A stretch of DNA of 64,000 nucleotides. It comes from JBFJKD01 sp041600415 (GTDB taxonomy: Bacteria; Pseudomonadota; Gammaproteobacteria; Pseudomonadales; Porticoccaceae). Location of the stretch: assembly GCA_041600415.1 (NCBI GenBank), contig JBFIKF010000002.1, forward strand, positions 372,001 through 436,000. Reading direction: 5' to 3'. Positions 51,786 to 61,384 of this stretch are shown here, piece after piece. The notes beneath the pieces are model-generated. The model did not search any database and was not told the DNA's origin. It saw only the letters and a program-made list of their open reading frames with translations. How positions within the stretch are numbered: position 1 is the first letter of the stretch; each line of letters starts with the position of its first letter. A program made the position numbers and the translations under genes.

Positions 51786-52969
51786 CCGTACAAACAGACT
51801 ATGACGTTGTTGTGGTTGGCGGTGGCGTTCACGGCGCCGGTGTCGCCCAGGCGGCTGCCGCCGCAGGCTATGCAACGTTGTTGCTGGAAAAAACGGACTG
51901 GGCCGCGGGCACCTCGAGTAAATCCAGCAAACTGATTCACGGCGGCTTGCGTTATCTAAAGGGTGGCCATCTGAGTCTGGTGCGAGAAAGTTTGCGGGAA
52001 CGGGAAACACTGCTGCGCATTGCCCCCCATCTGGTCACTATCGAAAATTTTTATATTCCGATCTATCGTCACTCCCAAATTCGCGCCTGGCAGCTACGTG
52101 CCGGATTGTCCATGTACGCGCTGCTTGGGGGTTTGCACAAACACAGTAAGTTTGCGACTGTCCCGCGCAAAAACTGGTCCAATTTTACGGGCCTTGACAG
52201 CCGTGATTTACAGCATATTTTTTGCTACCAGGATGCACAAACCGACGACGCTGCGCTGACCCGCGCGGTGGTCGCCTCCGCACAGAATCTCGGCGCGACC
52301 CTGTGTTGCCCGGCCACCCTGACTCGGGCGCAACGCACTGCGCGTGGTTATGAGTTGCAAATTACACTTCCCGCAGGCCCACAACGGGTGAATTGCGGCG
52401 TCCTGGTCAACTGCGCGGGGCCCTGGATAAACAGGGTGGCAGAAAGAATTTCACCGACACCCGCCCTAATGCCCATCGACCTGGTGCAGGGCTCACACCT
52501 GATATTGGCGCCAGCGGTCAGTCAACAGCGTTTATATCTGGAATCCCCCACCGATGGCCGCGCGGTATTTTTATTGCCCTGGCAAGGGCAGTCGCTGCTG
52601 GGCACCACGGAAACGCTGTTTACCGGCGATCCCGACAAGGTGCACACGGTACCCGAGGAAGAAGCCTATCTATTAAGTATCTTTCACCACTATTTCCCCG
52701 ACGCCACGCCCAACGTCGTGGAGCGCATGGCCGGATTGCGGGTACTACCCAAATCCAGTAAGAATCCGTTTAAGCGTAATCGAGAAGTGCGCCTGATCAC
52801 CGACCGGTTGCGGAAACCCGCCTATATCGCCGTCTATGGCGGTAAGCTAACGGGATACCGCGCCACGGCCGCCAAAGTTATCGCCCTTGCAGAAAAACGG
52901 CTCGGCAAACGACCAGTAAAAGCGCACACCGATATCTTGTTGTTGCCAGATTGCGATAGCGACGTGTGA
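51782..52969 (+). CDS. Glycerol-3-phosphate dehydrogenase-like FAD oxidoreductase
   Basis: 395 residues. The dinucleotide site VVVVGGGVHGAGVAQAAA (near 9-26) is followed by SSKSSKLIHGGLRYL, typical of GlpD/GlpA. VNCAGPWINRVAE and FLLPWQGQSLLGTTET are further family motifs. It would oxidise glycerol-3-phosphate to dihydroxyacetone phosphate, feeding electrons to quinone. It lacks the C-terminal extension of E. coli GlpD (501 residues), so it is a shorter form. ATG at 51782 is chosen since the FAD motif follows at once. Being adjacent to the GDPD gene suggests use of glycerophosphodiesters. Confidence 0.85.
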   Translation: MTVQTDYDVVVVGGGVHGAGVAQAAAAAGYATLLLEKTDWAAGTSSKSSKLIHGGLRYLKGGHLSLVRESLRERETLLRIAPHLVTIENFYIPIYRHSQIRAWQLRAGLSMYALLGGLHKHSKFATVPRKNWSNFTGLDSRDLQHIFCYQDAQTDDAALTRAVVASAQNLGATLCCPATLTRAQRTARGYELQITLPAGPQRVNCGVLVNCAGPWINRVAERISPTPALMPIDLVQGSHLILAPAVSQQRLYLESPTDGRAVFLLPWQGQSLLGTTETLFTGDPDKVHTVPEEEAYLLSIFHHYFPDATPNVVERMAGLRVLPKSSKNPFKRNREVRLITDRLRKPAYIAVYGGKLTGYRATAAKVIALAEKRLGKRPVKAHTDILLLPDCDSDV

Positions 52970-53069
52970 AAAAAATGTAAGCGCGTAACTGCATGAATGA
53001 CCGCACGGGCGAAGTTCGACGTGAAAACTCAATGTACAGTCCCAGCGCGAACACTCAGCGAACCGTCTT

Positions 53070-54473
53070 CTATTGCCGCCGCCACTGTGTGCCGTCACGG
53101 GAATCTTCGAGGACGATGCCCTGCTGTATTAATTGCTCGCGAATGGCGTCCGAACGGGCAAAGTCTTTGGCTTTTTTAGCCGCCACCCGCTGTGCAACCA
53201 GTTCCTCGATGGCGCTATCAGACAGCCCGTCCTGCGCTGACTTGCCGCGCAAAAAATCTGCCGGATTTTCCTGAAATAATCCGAGTAAATTGCCCAGCGC
53301 CTTGAGTTCGCCCGCCAGTTGCCGCGGGTCGGCTGGATCGCTACCGCTGGTGGCGTTGTTCAGTGCACGCACCAGGTCGTGCAATACCGCAAAGGCTTCG
53401 GGGGTATTAAAATCCCGATTCATGGCCTCAACAAAGCGCAGGTACCAGGTACTCGACTGCATATCCGCGATGGCGATGGTGGGCACATCGGCAACGTTGC
53501 GCAACGCCAGGTAAAACCGTTCGACACTCTGACGCGCTTCAATTAACGAGGTTTCGCTGTAGTTAATTGCACTGCGGTAATGACTCGACAGAAGAAAATA
53601 ACGCACCACCTCGCCATGGTATTTTTTCAGCACGTCGCGAATGGTAAAAAAGTTGTTGAGCGACTTGGACATTTTTTCGTCGTCCACTCGCACCGCGCCT
53701 GCGTGCATCCAGTAATGCACAAACGTTTTGCCGGTGGCGGCCTCGCTTTGCGCAATTTCATTTTCGTGATGGGGAAAGGGTAAATCGGGTCCGCCGCCGT
53801 GGATATCAAAGGTTTCACCGAGCAGGCAGGTAGCCATCGCGGAACATTCAATATGCCAACCGGGGCGTCCGCGACCCCAGGGCGATTCCCACCCGACCTG
53901 ATCCTGAGGAGCCGCTTTCCACAGGGCGAAATCCCGAGGATCCTCTTTATTGTCGTCGACTTCTACCCGAGCCCCCGCCAATAAATCCTCCAGAATTTTT
54001 CCGCTCAGTCGCCCATAGTTGGCAAAACGCTTGACCCGATAATAGACATCGCCATTGTCCGCGCGATAGGCGTAATGGTTGTCGATCAACGTATCCACCA
54101 TCGCGATGATGTCGTCGATATGCGCGGTGGCCCGCGGCTCCAGAGAGGGTGACAGCACACCCAGCGCCCGCTCATCCTCATGCATGGCCGCGATCATACG
54201 CGCGGTCAGCTCGGTGAACGGTTCGCCATTTGCATCCGCTCGAGCCAGAATTTTGTCGTCGATATCGGTGATATTGCGCACATAGGTCACATCCCACTGC
54301 TGGCTGCGCAGATAACGCACTATCGCGTCGAATACCACCAATACCCGCGCATGACCGATGTGGCAGTAGTCGTACACGGTAATACCGCACACATAGAGTC
54401 GAATCTTGCCGGGCTCCATGGGCTTGAAGGTTTGTTCCGAGCGGGTCAGCGTGTTGTATATTTTTAAGGTCAT
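53070..54473 (-). CDS. cysS: Cysteinyl-tRNA synthetase
   Basis: 467 residues. Class I motifs: YDYCHIGHARV (HIGH) and DEKMSKSLNN (KMSKS). Zinc ligands include Cys28 region LYVCGITVYD and HHENEIAQSEA. It charges tRNA-Cys. Start ATG at 54473; the Shine-Dalgarno is weak. Order ppiB, glnS, cysS, folD matches Pseudomonas, though here ppiB is divergent from glnS. Confidence 0.96.
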   Translation of the reverse strand: MTLKIYNTLTRSEQTFKPMEPGKIRLYVCGITVYDYCHIGHARVLVVFDAIVRYLRSQQWDVTYVRNITDIDDKILARADANGEPFTELTARMIAAMHEDERALGVLSPSLEPRATAHIDDIIAMVDTLIDNHYAYRADNGDVYYRVKRFANYGRLSGKILEDLLAGARVEVDDNKEDPRDFALWKAAPQDQVGWESPWGRGRPGWHIECSAMATCLLGETFDIHGGGPDLPFPHHENEIAQSEAATGKTFVHYWMHAGAVRVDDEKMSKSLNNFFTIRDVLKKYHGEVVRYFLLSSHYRSAINYSETSLIEARQSVERFYLALRNVADVPTIAIADMQSSTWYLRFVEAMNRDFNTPEAFAVLHDLVRALNNATSGSDPADPRQLAGELKALGNLLGLFQENPADFLRGKSAQDGLSDSAIEELVAQRVAAKKAKDFARSDAIREQLIQQGIVLEDSRDGTQWRRQ

Positions 54474-54605
54474 AACAATGTCTTCTGCAGGTGCTTTATT
54501 AGCGCCCTCGGCAATGGTCGGCTGGCGCTATTGTCGCTCATGACCGTTTCTCATGACCGTTGCTCATAACTGTTGCGCACGACGTCAGCGTGCACCCATT
54601 TTCCA

Positions 54606-56291
54606 CTAAGCACCCTGCCAGGTATCGCGCAGGCCGATGGTACGGTTGAAAACCAGTTTTGCGGGGGTACTATCCCGCACGTCCGGGCAGAAATATCCCT
54701 CCCGTTCAAACTGAACAGCTGGCCCCGCTGTCAGGGCTGCCAGACCGGCCTCCCCTTTACAATTCGACAGGACCTGCAAAGAATCCGGATTTAACCCGGC
54801 GCGAAAATCCGCGCCATCCGCCCCCGGCTCAGGAACGTTGAACAAACGATCGTAGAGACGCACTTCGCAGGTTACACAGTCCTCAGCGTTTACCCAGTGG
54901 ATTACACCGCGGGGTTTAATGTCGGCTGGCGGGTCCTCGCCCAGGGTATTGGGCACCACGCGCGCCACAATTTCTGTAATCTCCCCGGCGGCATCGTGCT
55001 GTACCTGTTCCGCCTGAATCACATAGGCGCCCCGCAGGCGCACCCATTCGCCGGGCACCAGGCGCTTGAATTTTTTGCGCGACAGGGTGTGATCCTCGTT
55101 AAAATCGTCGCGGTCGATATACAGCTCGCGACCAATCGTTACTGTTCTGCTGCCCATATCTTCACGCTGCGGGTGGTTCGCCAGGGTCAGCACTTCCGTA
55201 TTCCCCTCGGGCCAATTGCTCAGAGTCACTTTGAGGGGACGCAGTACGCACATCGCCCGCGGCGCGTTGTCGTTCAGTTCGGCGCGGATAAAGTGCTCAA
55301 ATTGCGCCATGTCCACAACGCCATCAGTTTTCGCAATTGCCAGACTGTCGCAGAAGTTGCGTATCGCCGCTGCCGGCACACCGCGACGCCGCAATGCAGC
55401 GAGGGTGGGCAGGCGCGGATCATCCCAGCCGCTCACGTGATGTTCCTCGACCAGCTGTTTCAATTTGCGTTTACTGGTGACCGTGTAGTTCAGGTTCAGT
55501 CGGCCAAACTCGAATTGTCTTGGCCGGGACGGTACTGGCAAATTGTCGATTAACCATTCATACAGCGGCCGATGATCGGCAAACTCCAGCGTACACAGTG
55601 AATGGGTTACCCCCTCCAGCGCATCTTCCTGGCCGTGGGCGAAATCGTAGGATGGGTAGATATTCCACTGATCGCCAGTGCGATGGTGGGGTTGGCGTTT
55701 GACGCGGTACAGCACCGGGTCACGCAGGTTGATATTGGCCGCCGCCATATCAATTTTCGCGCGCAGCACCATTTTACCTTCCGCGATCGCACCGGCGCGC
55801 ATCTGTTCCAGCAGCTCCAGGGATTCGGCTACCGTGCGCTCCCGGTAGGGACTGTCGCGCCCGGGGGCGGTGAGCGTGCCCCGGTATTCTCTGGTTTGGT
55901 CCGCGTCGAGCTCACACACATAGGCCTTATTTTCCCGCACCAACAGCTGCGCCCAATCGTACAGTTGCGCAAAATAATCCGACGCGTAGCGCACTGATCC
56001 GGCCCACTGAAACCCCAGCCAGCGCACATCTTCGATGATGGCGCTGACAAACTCCTCGCTCTCAGTCTCGGGATTGGTATCGTCAAAGCGCAGATTGCAG
56101 GTTCCGGAAAATTGCTCGGCTATGCCAAAGTTTAGGCAAATAGATTTGGCATGACCGATGTGTAGATAACCGTTGGGTTCCGGTGGAAAGCGAGTAACCA
56201 CAGAGTGCACCTGCCCGCTCCGCAGGTCCTGTTGCACTATCTGCTGAATAAAATTCTGGCTCTCGACTTTAGTGATACGGCTGTCGCTCAT
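54606..56291 (-). CDS. glnS: Glutaminyl-tRNA synthetase
   Basis: 561 residues. Class Ic motifs: FPPEPNGYLHIGHAKSI (HIGH) and VTSKRKLKQLV (KMSKS equivalent). The C-terminal beta-barrel anticodon domain carries VSGWDDPRLPTLAALRRRG earlier and ends WQGA. It charges tRNA-Gln directly. ATG at 56291 begins MSDSRITKVESQNFI; the in-frame ATG at 56327 would add 12 unlikely residues. A TATAAT box lies about 80 bases upstream. Confidence 0.96.
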   Translation of the reverse strand: MSDSRITKVESQNFIQQIVQQDLRSGQVHSVVTRFPPEPNGYLHIGHAKSICLNFGIAEQFSGTCNLRFDDTNPETESEEFVSAIIEDVRWLGFQWAGSVRYASDYFAQLYDWAQLLVRENKAYVCELDADQTREYRGTLTAPGRDSPYRERTVAESLELLEQMRAGAIAEGKMVLRAKIDMAAANINLRDPVLYRVKRQPHHRTGDQWNIYPSYDFAHGQEDALEGVTHSLCTLEFADHRPLYEWLIDNLPVPSRPRQFEFGRLNLNYTVTSKRKLKQLVEEHHVSGWDDPRLPTLAALRRRGVPAAAIRNFCDSLAIAKTDGVVDMAQFEHFIRAELNDNAPRAMCVLRPLKVTLSNWPEGNTEVLTLANHPQREDMGSRTVTIGRELYIDRDDFNEDHTLSRKKFKRLVPGEWVRLRGAYVIQAEQVQHDAAGEITEIVARVVPNTLGEDPPADIKPRGVIHWVNAEDCVTCEVRLYDRLFNVPEPGADGADFRAGLNPDSLQVLSNCKGEAGLAALTAGPAVQFEREGYFCPDVRDSTPAKLVFNRTIGLRDTWQGA

Positions 56292-56368
56292 AGGAGAATT
56301 TTCCAAAGGTCTACAGCGGGCGCGCACCGCTGGGCTGCAACCGGGATACGGAATCGGACAAGTGGGCG

Positions 56369-56397
56369 ATTATAGCCGCTTGCGCCCCCATCAATAA
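56369..56397 (-). promoter_or_regulatory. Putative sigma-70 promoter for glnS
   Basis: On the minus strand a perfect TATAAT (56369-56374) lies 17 bases after a weak TTATTG (56392-56397), about 78 bases upstream of the glnS start. Confidence 0.5.
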
Positions 56398-56463
56398 ACC
56401 GCGATGTTCCATTCCGTCACTAAAGTGCTTATCATTCCTCTGGTACTTAACAAGGAATTGCCC

Positions 56464-56973
56464 ATGATCACGCTACACACCAACTACGGCGAAATTGCCG
56501 TCGAACTGGATTTCGAGAAAGCTCCCCTAACCGCCGCCAACTTTCTGCAATATTGCCGGGATGAATTTTATAACGACACGATATTTCATCGCGTTATCTC
56601 TAATTTTATGATTCAGGGTGGGGGGATGACGGCCGATATGACCGAAAAATCTGGTCGCCCACCTATCGAAAACGAAGCGGATAACGGCCTGAGCAACGAT
56701 ACCGGAACCCTCGCCATGGCACGCACCATGGAGCCTCATTCCGCCTCATCCCAGTTCTTTATCAACGTCGCCGACAACCATTTTCTCAATCATCAGGGCA
56801 AAAACCCTCAGGGCTGGGGCTATGCCGTATTTGGTAAAGTCGTTGCGGGCATGGATACCGTGGAAAAAATAAAAGGAGTGGCCACCGGAAACAGTGGTCA
56901 CCACCAGGACGTACCTCGTGAGTCCGTTGTCATTGAACGAGTGGTGGTATCGGACGCTTACGCCGACCGTTAA
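56464..56973 (+). CDS. ppiB: Peptidyl-prolyl cis-trans isomerase B (cyclophilin)
   Basis: 169 residues. Cyclophilin motifs: YNDTIFHRVISNFMIQGGG (catalytic Arg), LAMARTMEPHSASSQFFINV and AVFGKVVAGMDTVEKI. No signal peptide, so it is the cytosolic form. AAGGAA precedes the ATG at 56464. The stop overlaps the lpxH ATG by 1 base (TAATG). Confidence 0.95.
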   Translation: MITLHTNYGEIAVELDFEKAPLTAANFLQYCRDEFYNDTIFHRVISNFMIQGGGMTADMTEKSGRPPIENEADNGLSNDTGTLAMARTMEPHSASSQFFINVADNHFLNHQGKNPQGWGYAVFGKVVAGMDTVEKIKGVATGNSGHHQDVPRESVVIERVVVSDAYADR

Positions 56974-57707
56974 TGTCAATTCTGCTGATCTCCGACCTGC
57001 ACCTTTCCGCCGAAAGACCCGAAATCACCGCTGCCTTTTTCAGTTTTCTGGAAAAGTCGGCGGCCAGGGCAGAGGCGCTCTATATTCTCGGCGATCTGTT
57101 CGAAATATGGATTGGTGACGACGACCCCGCGCCACTCGCCACCACTGTCGCCGCAGCATTGCGACGCGTCACCAAACATGGCACGCGCGTGTATTTGCAG
57201 CGCGGCAACAGAGATTTTGCATTAGGTGAACATTTTTCCCGGAACGCCGGATGCACCCTGCTGCCCGATTATCATGTAGCAAATTTTTATGGTGAACAGG
57301 TACTGCTCTTGCACGGCGATACCCTGTGCACGGACGATCGGCAATATCAACGTTTTCGCCGCTTGATTCGCTGCCCCCCCGTGCTCGGGTTACTGCGCCG
57401 ACTACCCCTGTCACTGCGGCGCAAACTGGCTACCAGGGGACGTTTGAAAAGTATGGCCACTAATGCCAACAAGGCCGAGAACATTATGGATGTGGCGCCA
57501 AATGCAGTAATTGCGGCACTGCAACGCGCGGGGGTGCGAACTATGATTCACGGCCACACCCATCGGCCCGGCGCGCACGCTCTGGATGCAAACGGTAAAA
57601 CTGCTGAGCGCATCGTACTGGGGGACTGGGATCGCGAGGGCTGGGTGCTCACTGCTCAGCCCAGCGGACTCGAATTAAGCAGTTTTGATATCGAGCCGTT
57701 GCAGTAA
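56973..57707 (+). CDS. lpxH: UDP-2,3-diacylglucosamine diphosphatase LpxH
   Basis: 244 residues. Calcineurin-type metal-binding motifs: SDLHLSAERP, GDLFEIWIGDDD, QRGNRDFALG, LHGDTLCTDD and IHGHTHRPG. It removes UMP to give lipid X in lipid A synthesis at the inner membrane face, showing a Gram-negative outer membrane. Overlaps ppiB by 1 base, so the two are coupled. Confidence 0.95.
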   Translation: MSILLISDLHLSAERPEITAAFFSFLEKSAARAEALYILGDLFEIWIGDDDPAPLATTVAAALRRVTKHGTRVYLQRGNRDFALGEHFSRNAGCTLLPDYHVANFYGEQVLLLHGDTLCTDDRQYQRFRRLIRCPPVLGLLRRLPLSLRRKLATRGRLKSMATNANKAENIMDVAPNAVIAALQRAGVRTMIHGHTHRPGAHALDANGKTAERIVLGDWDREGWVLTAQPSGLELSSFDIEPLQ

Positions 57708-57740
57708 GCGCAGCGACCGACAAACACCGCTGGCATTATC

Positions 57741-59018
57741 CTAAAAACGATAGTTAACGCGCGCGGTGACAATATGTACATCCACCGCATCAAAATGCCC
57801 GGCCAGAGTGCCCGCACCAGGAATCGGTAGAATGGGCTCTGCGTCGTAGGCGTCCGTGGCGCCAATTCGTGCGTAGCTGTAACCCACATCGGCCGATAAC
57901 TGACGGTTAAGCTCCGCACCCATACCGGCGGCCCAGCGCCACTGTTCCCGGGAGGGAAAATACACGGTACCCACTGCTTTTTGCACCGGGTCGCCATCGT
58001 AGCCAACGCCCGTCGCCAACCACAACGTCGGCGTCAACTGATAGCGGGCACCCAGGGCGAAATGCCAGGTGTCCTGTAAACCGTCGCCATACACCGCCTG
58101 GTCGATGGGTCCCGCCTGGGCACGCAGGTCGCCGAAATTGCTCCAGGACTGGCGGCCGATATTGGTGGAAACCTGCCATTTATCGTTGATCTGACAGGTT
58201 GTACTGAACAACCAATGCTCGGGAACCACGAGATTCATGCTGATCTGGTCAAATTGCAAATCCTGGAGCAGGCCGCCTAATACGGGATGCAAACCTGACC
58301 CTTTTAATTTGGCCTTATGCTGGTGCTCCGTCTCGGAAGTCCACACCAACCCCAGCCGCAGGGACGGAGTAGCCTGGTACAGCACTCCCAGGGTCGCGCC
58401 GATATCATAGGAATTATCGGTAAAGGATATACGGCCATCGGGCAGATCTTGTGGCCCCCCGTAAATCGAATTATTAACCACCACCCCTGCTTCCAGCTCG
58501 CTTTTTTGGAGGTGCAACGCCACGCCAATGGAAAGCGCCTCATTGATTTTCCAGGCTGCGGCGGGGGATAAATTGAGGGTTACCCAGCGCGCGTCGATCA
58601 GATAGTAGCGTCCCGGCCAATCTCGATCATAGGGCATCTCCGCACCCAAAAAGGAATGTACCCCCAACCCGAAACTCAGCTCCCCCAATGATGCGCCACC
58701 AAGATAAAATGCCCCACCCGGCAGGGACGAATACGCGCCATCATCGCGCCCAGCGCTAAATGCTGCTTCCGTATAAATGCCTTGCAGTGCGCCACTAAAA
58801 ATCAGTCCATCCAGTTCGCTCAAACCTGCGGGATTACTGGCGACCACCGAGGCATCATCGCTAATGGTCGCTCGTCCTGCTCCCGCCTGATAGGACGACC
58901 CCGAGCCGTCTTCGTAGGTGAGCAAACCGCCCGCGCTCACCGCCGTAGCCGCAAGCTGCGCCAGCAGCACGATTAAACCTGCCATTACATTTGTACTATC
59001 CAGCCGCCACTTACGCAT
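57741..59018 (-). CDS. OmpP1/FadL/TodX-family outer membrane transporter
   Basis: 425 residues. A signal peptide ends at AVSAGG (residues about 13-30). FadL-like features include the early NPAGLSELDG (NPA motif) and a C-terminal strand ending in Phe (TARVNYRF), typical of a 14-strand barrel. It takes up long-chain fatty acids or hydrophobic aromatics. It is divergent from an AraC regulator (158-base gap), which may control it. fadBA elsewhere in the window would degrade fatty acids imported by it (inference). Confidence 0.9.
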   Translation of the reverse strand: MRKWRLDSTNVMAGLIVLLAQLAATAVSAGGLLTYEDGSGSSYQAGAGRATISDDASVVASNPAGLSELDGLIFSGALQGIYTEAAFSAGRDDGAYSSLPGGAFYLGGASLGELSFGLGVHSFLGAEMPYDRDWPGRYYLIDARWVTLNLSPAAAWKINEALSIGVALHLQKSELEAGVVVNNSIYGGPQDLPDGRISFTDNSYDIGATLGVLYQATPSLRLGLVWTSETEHQHKAKLKGSGLHPVLGGLLQDLQFDQISMNLVVPEHWLFSTTCQINDKWQVSTNIGRQSWSNFGDLRAQAGPIDQAVYGDGLQDTWHFALGARYQLTPTLWLATGVGYDGDPVQKAVGTVYFPSREQWRWAAGMGAELNRQLSADVGYSYARIGATDAYDAEPILPIPGAGTLAGHFDAVDVHIVTARVNYRF

Positions 59019-59176
59019 TCCAGTTTCCTGTGTCCTTCTCTCATATCAACATGCACTGCCCACACACGCAGAATAATGCTGTGGGGACTTGCAGGGAGCA
59101 CTGTACGCGGCAAATTATGGTATTTCTTATAATTAATTAGGTATTTTTTATATATTATTTCAGGTAGCATTCCGTT

Positions 59177-60097
59177 ATGGTGATTTCTAACTCCCTCGCT
59201 AGCGCGCCGGACAGTCAGCCCTTGTTGAGTGAGCTGATGCGCGATGTGATGGGCAAGCCTCGGGTGTCAATCAATTTGAGCGACGCCATGGGGGTGCAAC
59301 TGGAAAGCTACACTGTGCCCTTTGGTCGGCTATCCATACCGCCCCTGCCCCGTCCACTACTGGTTATCTATGGTCTCGGCAACCCGTTGTCCTATGTGTT
59401 TCCAGCAGAGACCCGTCCCGCCCAATTGCTGCCGGGGCTGATCACGGTGATTCCCGAGCGGTTTAGCGCCGACCTGAACGTGGTCAATAGCGGCGACATT
59501 CTGGTGGTGTACAGCGATACGAGGAATGTCGACGATCCCCTGGAAGAATGGGCACAGTCGCTGCCCACCTCTTTACATAATTTTATCAGCGAACTGATTC
59601 CGCCTCTGGCCAGGCGCATCGCCGAGGCCGCTGAAAAAGCGCGTCCCGGGGATCATTCGGCGGCGGAACACCTCAATTTGCTGGGTCAGGCGCTCACGGC
59701 GGAGCTGCGCGCGGTGCTACCCCGGGGTGATCAACAATCGACAACCCAGACTCCCCGCGCTTTCGACTATGTCAATCGCGTGCTGCCGATCATTCATCAG
59801 CGGCTTGCGGATCCGTTGCCGCTGAAGCTTCTCGCCCGGGAAGCCGGCATTGGCGTGACGGTGCTCACCAGTAGCTTTCAAACGATTACCGGGAAAACGC
59901 CACACCGCTACCTGCTGGAGGCGCGTGTCGAACGGGGTGCGGAACTGTTGCGCAACACCCAGCTGAGCCTGTCGGATATTGCCGAGCAAACGGGTTTAAG
60001 CAGCCAGAGCCACTTCAACCTGGTATTCAAACGCTATTTTGGCGTGACACCCCGGCTTTATCGACTGCACTTTGTGCAGAAAACTACCACCAGTTAG
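59177..60097 (+). CDS. AraC-family transcriptional regulator
   Basis: 306 residues. The C-terminal double helix-turn-helix is clear: LKLLAREAGIGVTVLTSSFQ and LSDIAEQTGLSSQSHFNLVF, followed by the FKRYFGVTPRLYR signature. The N-terminal 190 residues are a ligand-type domain (RLSIPPLPRPLLVIYGLG) of no recognised subfamily. It faces the FadL-type porin gene divergently, a common regulator-target layout. Its last 4 bases overlap the convergent miaE stop. Confidence 0.9.
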   Translation: MVISNSLASAPDSQPLLSELMRDVMGKPRVSINLSDAMGVQLESYTVPFGRLSIPPLPRPLLVIYGLGNPLSYVFPAETRPAQLLPGLITVIPERFSADLNVVNSGDILVVYSDTRNVDDPLEEWAQSLPTSLHNFISELIPPLARRIAEAAEKARPGDHSAAEHLNLLGQALTAELRAVLPRGDQQSTTQTPRAFDYVNRVLPIIHQRLADPLPLKLLAREAGIGVTVLTSSFQTITGKTPHRYLLEARVERGAELLRNTQLSLSDIAEQTGLSSQSHFNLVFKRYFGVTPRLYRLHFVQKTTTS

Positions 60098-60699
60098 CCA
60101 GGTGGACCCGAGTGAAAACGAAACTCCAGGTCGGGGGATTGAATCAGGCGCATTTCTTCGCGGGCGAAATATTCGATGCGCGCCGCCAGATCATCGGCGG
60201 CCACAGTTTTTGCCAGATTCAGATAATCCCGATAATGGCGTGCCTCAGACTTGAGCAAAGAACGGTAAAACATCTGCAGTTCCGCGTCCGCGAGGAGCGG
60301 TGCCAGCGCCGCAAAACGTTCACAGGAACGCGCCTCGATAAAGGCTCCCACTATCAGCGTATCCACCAGCTTGGCCGGTTCATGGGTGCGTGCTTTCTGC
60401 CGCAAACCGGCGGCGTAGCCCGCGGCGGGTAGCTGCCGATACACAATGTCGCGCTTTTCCATCAGCGCGATTACCTGCTCAAAATGACGCAGTTCCTCCC
60501 GCGCCAACCGGGACATCTTGTTCAGCAAGTCGAAATTGTCGACGTAGCGGTAAATAAGATTGAGTGCGGTGCTGGCGGCTTTTTTTTCACAATTGGCGTG
60601 ATCGATCAGCAACAGCTCCGGTTCCGACAGGGCCCAATCGAGCCAGGCGGGCGGGGTTGGACAGAGCAGAAAGTCACGCAGCTCGTCGAGGGTGTTCAC
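60094..60699 (-). CDS. miaE: tRNA-(ms2io6A)-hydroxylase MiaE
   Basis: About 201 residues. The diiron-carboxylate ligands are in LAREELRHFEQVIAL, GAFIEARSCERFAAL and LKSEARHYRDYLN, the pattern of MiaE. It hydroxylates the isopentenyl group of ms2i6A37 in tRNA with O2. The GTG at 60699 is chosen; a TTG at 60705 lies directly after the preceding GST stop in the same frame. It follows the GST-like gene and converges with the AraC regulator. Confidence 0.93.
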   Translation of the reverse strand: MNTLDELRDFLLCPTPPAWLDWALSEPELLLIDHANCEKKAASTALNLIYRYVDNFDLLNKMSRLAREELRHFEQVIALMEKRDIVYRQLPAAGYAAGLRQKARTHEPAKLVDTLIVGAFIEARSCERFAALAPLLADAELQMFYRSLLKSEARHYRDYLNLAKTVAADDLAARIEYFAREEMRLIQSPDLEFRFHSGPPG

Positions 60700-60705
60700 C
60701 CACAA

Positions 60706-61353
60706 TTACCTGGCGGCGGCAAACCCCTGCATGGCTTTATCTCTGTCCTGATTCACCTGTTTCACCATCGCATTCTGATTCATCAATTTGAGCCACTCGT
60801 TAAGGCCCGGCATTTCGATATTGATATCGCGACCGTAAACTTTTTTGACCGCCCACCCAACCAGCGTCACCGTGTAATAAAGCATCACGTCGGCGTAGGT
60901 CAACCTGTCCCCTGCAGCGTAGGGTCCAAACACCAGCAGGCGGTTCAGGGCGGCGATCCCCTTGTCCAGTTCCGGGGCAACCTTGTCCCTGAGTTCCTCG
61001 CTGAGCGGCGCCCCGAAAAATGCCGAACGAAACAGTTGGCGACCCACCAACTCCAGATACAACTCCGTTGCCTTCATCAGCTCCCGGGTTTTAGCCCGTT
61101 TAAAGTTATCTTCCGGAAACAACGCAATACCGGGAGAAATATCCTCCAGAAACTCGAAAATCACGCTGGTTTCGCTGATAAAGCCTTCGTCCGCTTCCAG
61201 GCAGGGAACCTTGCCCATCGGGCTCTGTTTGAGAAAAGTATCTTCCTGATTGGGCCGCACCACCACTTCCTCAAACTCAAAGCCCTTTTCCAACAGCGCC
61301 AGCTTAACCATGTTGTAGTAATTGCTAACGGGAAAACCGTATAACTTCAGCAT
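60706..61353 (-). CDS. Glutathione S-transferase-like protein
   Basis: 215 residues. The thioredoxin-like N-domain opens MLKLYGFPVSNYYNMVKLAL and has SPMGKVPCLEADEGFISET, the glutathione-binding cis-Pro and ES/ET motif. The C-terminal helical domain follows (TYADVMLYYT). No catalytic Cys at position 10; the SNYYN tyrosines or Ser could serve. GGAG precedes tandem ATG codons at 61353/61356. It lies in one strand with DUF1289 and miaE. Confidence 0.85.
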   Translation of the reverse strand: MLKLYGFPVSNYYNMVKLALLEKGFEFEEVVVRPNQEDTFLKQSPMGKVPCLEADEGFISETSVIFEFLEDISPGIALFPEDNFKRAKTRELMKATELYLELVGRQLFRSAFFGAPLSEELRDKVAPELDKGIAALNRLLVFGPYAAGDRLTYADVMLYYTVTLVGWAVKKVYGRDINIEMPGLNEWLKLMNQNAMVKQVNQDRDKAMQGFAAAR

Positions 61354-61384
61354 CATATTTCTCCAGTGATTCACCAATTTCTAA

